Below, one piece after another: positions 20,555-22,317 of a DNA stretch of 22,317 nucleotides. The stretch covers positions 1-22,317 of the forward strand of contig LT636016.1 in NCBI GenBank assembly GCA_900128565.1. Reading direction: 5' to 3'. The translations under genes were made by a program, and so were the position numbers. Source of the stretch: Stramenopiles sp. TOSAG23-6. Its lineage: Eukaryota; Sar. The notes beneath the pieces were generated by a model. That model saw nothing but the letters and a program-made list of their open reading frames with translations, ran no database searches and was not told the origin of the DNA. Within the stretch, counting starts at the first letter, position 1; each line of letters begins with the position of its first letter.

Positions 20555-21205
20555 ATGGTGCCATTTTATTCCATTATCTCTTTTTTATTAGCATTTCCAG
20601 TCTTTGCTTTATGTAGAAATAATCTTGTATTTGCAGCAAATACGTTTCCTGTCGTCGGTAAAGTCAAGGTGGATCCTAAACAATTAAAGGTTGCTGGCGT
20701 AGCGGGTAAACTTACTTCAGCTACAATTACACTTAATCAAGGTGAATACGAAACAATATTAAGACAAGATAATAGTTTCATTTTTCATAATATTCCGGGT
20801 GGGACGTATACTGTCGATGTATCACATCCTGTGTGGGTTTTTGGACAGGTTAAAATTGAGCTTAACGCTGAAAAAAATGGCCGCGTTCGCGCAATTATGT
20901 ATAAATTCCCTGGTGCGGATAGAGATATTATTGACTACCCTCTTGTATTATCACCACTTGGTAACACAAACTACTTCAAACCAAGACCAGCTTTTAGTAT
21001 AATGAGTTTATTTGCAAATCCCATGATTCTTATGATGGGTGTCATGGGCCTCATGGCATTTTGCATGCCGAAAATGTTGGATAATATGTCTGAAGAGGAC
21101 AAAGTTGCTATGCAGGAACAAATGAGAACTATGCAAGGTCTTCCTCCTAAATCCAAACAGAAAGGGATTGATAAATCATCTGATGAATGTAAAAAAGTTA
21201 AATAA
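20555..21205 (+). CDS. EMC7: ER membrane protein complex subunit 7
   Basis: Single exon, 216 residues (human about 242). EMC7 is a lumenal/peripheral subunit of the EMC insertase that places membrane proteins in the ER. Seen: signal peptide (MVPFYSIISFLLAFPVFALC), a lumenal beta-sandwich (about 33-125; GKLTSATITLNQGEYETILR, FIFHNIPGGTYTVDV), the YPLVLSPLG segment (128-136), one transmembrane helix near 154-174 (ANPMILMMGVMGLMAFCMPKML) and a cytosolic Met/Glu/Gln-rich tail. The order and the NPM(I/V)xMM motif at the start of the membrane helix are characteristic of the family. Divergent from the TMX2-like gene. Confidence 0.93.
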   Translation: MVPFYSIISFLLAFPVFALCRNNLVFAANTFPVVGKVKVDPKQLKVAGVAGKLTSATITLNQGEYETILRQDNSFIFHNIPGGTYTVDVSHPVWVFGQVKIELNAEKNGRVRAIMYKFPGADRDIIDYPLVLSPLGNTNYFKPRPAFSIMSLFANPMILMMGVMGLMAFCMPKMLDNMSEEDKVAMQEQMRTMQGLPPKSKQKGIDKSSDECKKVK

Positions 21206-21601
21206 GTATTTTTAGAAAATATGAACTCTCTGCATATTTGTGTTCTATTTCTTGTCTTGTATAGACGTAGTTGATTGAACCCTTCAATAAAAAAATTACT
21301 GAAAGTAAATACAAAATTTTACATTTCCTCAAAAATTTTTTTACAGACATATTTTTATAAAACAATTGTTACAGATGGTTCATCTACAAATGAAATATCA
21401 TATAAAATCATATGTAAATACAATTTTTTAGCTACCTCTTGGCTTTCATTTTTTTCAAATGTAAACTAAAGAGCAATGAAGGGTAATGAAGGGTCATTGA
21501 TTTTTAAAATGTAAACTAAAAAACAATGAAGATTCATTGTAGACCCTTGTCTAAAGAATCAATTGACTGATTCATTTTCCTTGAAAATCTGCTTATATTC
21601 A
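21206..21601. other. Intergenic: convergent 3' flanks with a direct repeat
   Basis: EMC7 and the right-hand gene converge here, so it should contain two 3' UTRs. AATAAAAAAATT occurs near 21286. The words AAATGTAAACTAAA and CAATGAAG are repeated with a 50-bp period (21457-21480, 21507-21530). Nothing coding is recognised. Confidence 0.55.
21457..21530. repeat. 50-bp-period direct repeat
   Basis: AAATGTAAACTAAA followed by a variable trinucleotide and CAATGAA occurs twice, exactly 50 bp apart, with GGGTAATGAAGGGTCATTG between the copies. Confidence 0.7.
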
Positions 21602-22263
21602 TTATTGTAAATTAAAGTTCTTAATACCTTCCCGCAGAGGCGAAAGAGCGCGGGCGTGAGCATTGCGTCTGACGATATTCATTTGCTCGTGTACCAACAT
21701 TGGGGTGGTATTTGACAAATTCGAAATGGAATCCGTACCAAATTTCGCACTTAACGAATTTCGAATTTGCTGATGATTGTTACCCCTGTGTACAAGTATT
21801 TTATTTTTATGACATTCGAGGCCTTCACTGTAGCTGCTAAAATGGTTTTGTGTATTTTTTGCATTTTGAATTGAACTTGATGCATGTATTGATGGATCAA
21901 AAACAGTCTTACTATTTTGGATGTTAAAGGCATATCGTGGTGGCGTTTGATGTATTTTGGAAAAATATTTCAAAAAAAAATTTAATTTTTGTTAGGTACA
22001 AAATTTTCAAAAAAAAAAAAAATTTCGATAAAAAATTGAAAAAAAATAAAACATACAAGAAATTTGCTTACTTGAAATTTTGTAAGCATGTTGGTAATTT
22101 GAGGGATAGTTGGATGATAGCCTTTTCGAAGTAGAAGCTTTATCCATGATGTTGATGATTTCCTCAATGCATTGTCAAACGTTTTTTGTGTCACATTCTG
22201 TATTGAGGTCAAATCTGCGAGTTGTTTGGCACATGGTAGACAATGCCTATTTATCAGTTGTCC
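21602..22263 (-). CDS. Unknown protein, C-terminal part (two exons visible; 5' end off the window)
   Basis: Proposed exons are 22263-22057 (69 codons, GQLINRHCLPCAKQLADL... to ...TKFQVSKFL) and 21949-21602 (115 codons plus stop, QTPPRYAFNIQNSKTVF... to ...REGIKNFNLQ). Both are preceded by introner 3' ends, and the first joins further exons outside the window. The first exon is helical-looking with NALRKSSTSWIKLLLRKGYHPTIPQITNML; the second is Ser/Asn/His-rich and probably disordered. Part of the second exon (SLSAKFGTDSISNL) is encoded by what looks like a decayed antisense introner. I do not recognise the family. A GTAAGC donor-like site lies 12 nt upstream of the chosen exon end, so the junction is uncertain. 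Confidence 0.55.
21715..21770 (+). mobile_element. Decayed antisense introner copy inside an open reading frame (E8)
   Basis: On the strand of the host gene the sequence reads GTTAAGTGCGAAATTTGGTA, CGGATTCC, ATTTCGAATTTG. The reverse complement of the introners reads GTTAGGTACGAAATTTCGTA, CGAAAAATAA, ATTCGAAATTG. Roughly 18 of the first 22 positions and most of the TTCGAA block agree. The orientation is opposite to all intronic copies here, and the frame remains open through it. Confidence 0.5.
21950..22056 (-). mobile_element. Introner copy E6, non-GT-AG
   Basis: Sense strand: CTT then GTATGTTTTATTTTTTTTC, CAATTTTTTATCG, a long T run, AAAATTTTGTACC, TAAC, then TTTTTTGAAATATTTTTCC and AAAATACAT before CAAACGCC. 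The start has a perfect GTATGT, but there is no AG at the 3' end. Removal of 107 bp (CTT-CAA) or 104 bp (CTT-CAT) keeps the frame. The next AG downstream gives the wrong phase. Confidence 0.7.
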
Positions 22264-22317
22264 ATGTATTTTGGAAAAATATTTCAAAAAATCTAAAAAA
22301 AATTGTTAGGTACAAAA
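22264..22317 (-). mobile_element. Introner copy E7 (3' part, truncated by window edge)
   Basis: Sense strand ends TTTTGTACCTAAC, TTTTTTGAAATATTTTTCC, AAAATACAT, directly before the GGACAACTG exon. The last 25 bases match copy E6 almost exactly, including the unusual CC before AAAATACAT, so E6 and E7 are close relatives. Confidence 0.75.

Noticed and set aside
22057-22068. GTAAGC donor 12 nt upstream of the E6 element
   Set aside because: A good donor sequence, but no matching acceptor AG gives the right phase; kept as an alternative exon end only.
1-22317. tRNA, rRNA or CRISPR-like features
   Set aside because: I scanned the intergenic stretches and saw no cloverleaf, rRNA core or regularly spaced repeat-spacer pattern; the repeats present are tandem or introner copies.

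Overview
The window is AT-rich nuclear DNA from a eukaryote, most likely a unicellular protist. It holds nine genes: eight look complete or nearly so, and one is cut at each edge (myosin on the left, an unrecognised gene on the right, both partial). Genes are compact and mostly intronless. Products are typical eukaryotic ones: a myosin motor, a DYRK-class kinase, a Polycomb-type RING protein, a Gemin6-like SMN-complex subunit, a TMX2-like thioredoxin and EMC subunit 7, plus a very large secreted mosaic protein of a style seen in stramenopile and alveolate protists. TAA, TGA and standard sense codons are used normally. The lineage cannot be fixed from sequence alone.

Layout from left to right: myosin with ankyrin tail (minus, 56-4025, runs off the left edge); DYRK1-like kinase (minus, 4885-6888); RING-WW-RAWUL protein (minus, 7685-9289); unknown SKICH-like protein (plus, 9871-10951); Gemin6-like protein (minus, 11070-11762); 2366-residue secreted protein (plus, 12219-19415); TMX2-like protein (minus, 19524-20351); EMC7 (plus, 20555-21205); unknown gene (minus, 21602-22263, runs off the right edge). 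TMX2 and EMC7, both ER membrane proteins, are divergent over about 200 bp containing a perfect ATTGGCCGGCCAAT palindrome.

The most striking feature is a family of short (about 74-107 bp) repeated sequences that make up every intron I can detect. Seven copies are visible (1-55, 448-521, 1583-1688, 10669-10768, 13736-13831, 21950-22056, 22264-22317). They share a T-rich start, the segment CAATTTC-rAATTTATTTTT, a palindromic core around GTACGAAATTTCGTAC, an invariant ACCTAAC, and a TATTTTTTC-like 3' part ending near AATACA. All lie in the sense orientation of their host gene, and CTAAC is a good branch-point match. They behave as introners, meaning transposon-like elements that create introns. 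In four introns where both exons are visible the reading frame is restored only by removing a unit that does NOT have GT-AG ends; one copy (13736-13831) gives a good GT-AG intron. A decayed antisense copy (about 21715-21770) appears to have been absorbed into an open reading frame. Both ends of the window also fall inside copies of the element.

Other points of interest: the myosin lacks both partners of the switch I Arg / switch II Glu salt bridge; the Polycomb-type RING protein carries a WW domain; and the giant secreted protein contains a recent 213-bp internal duplication.
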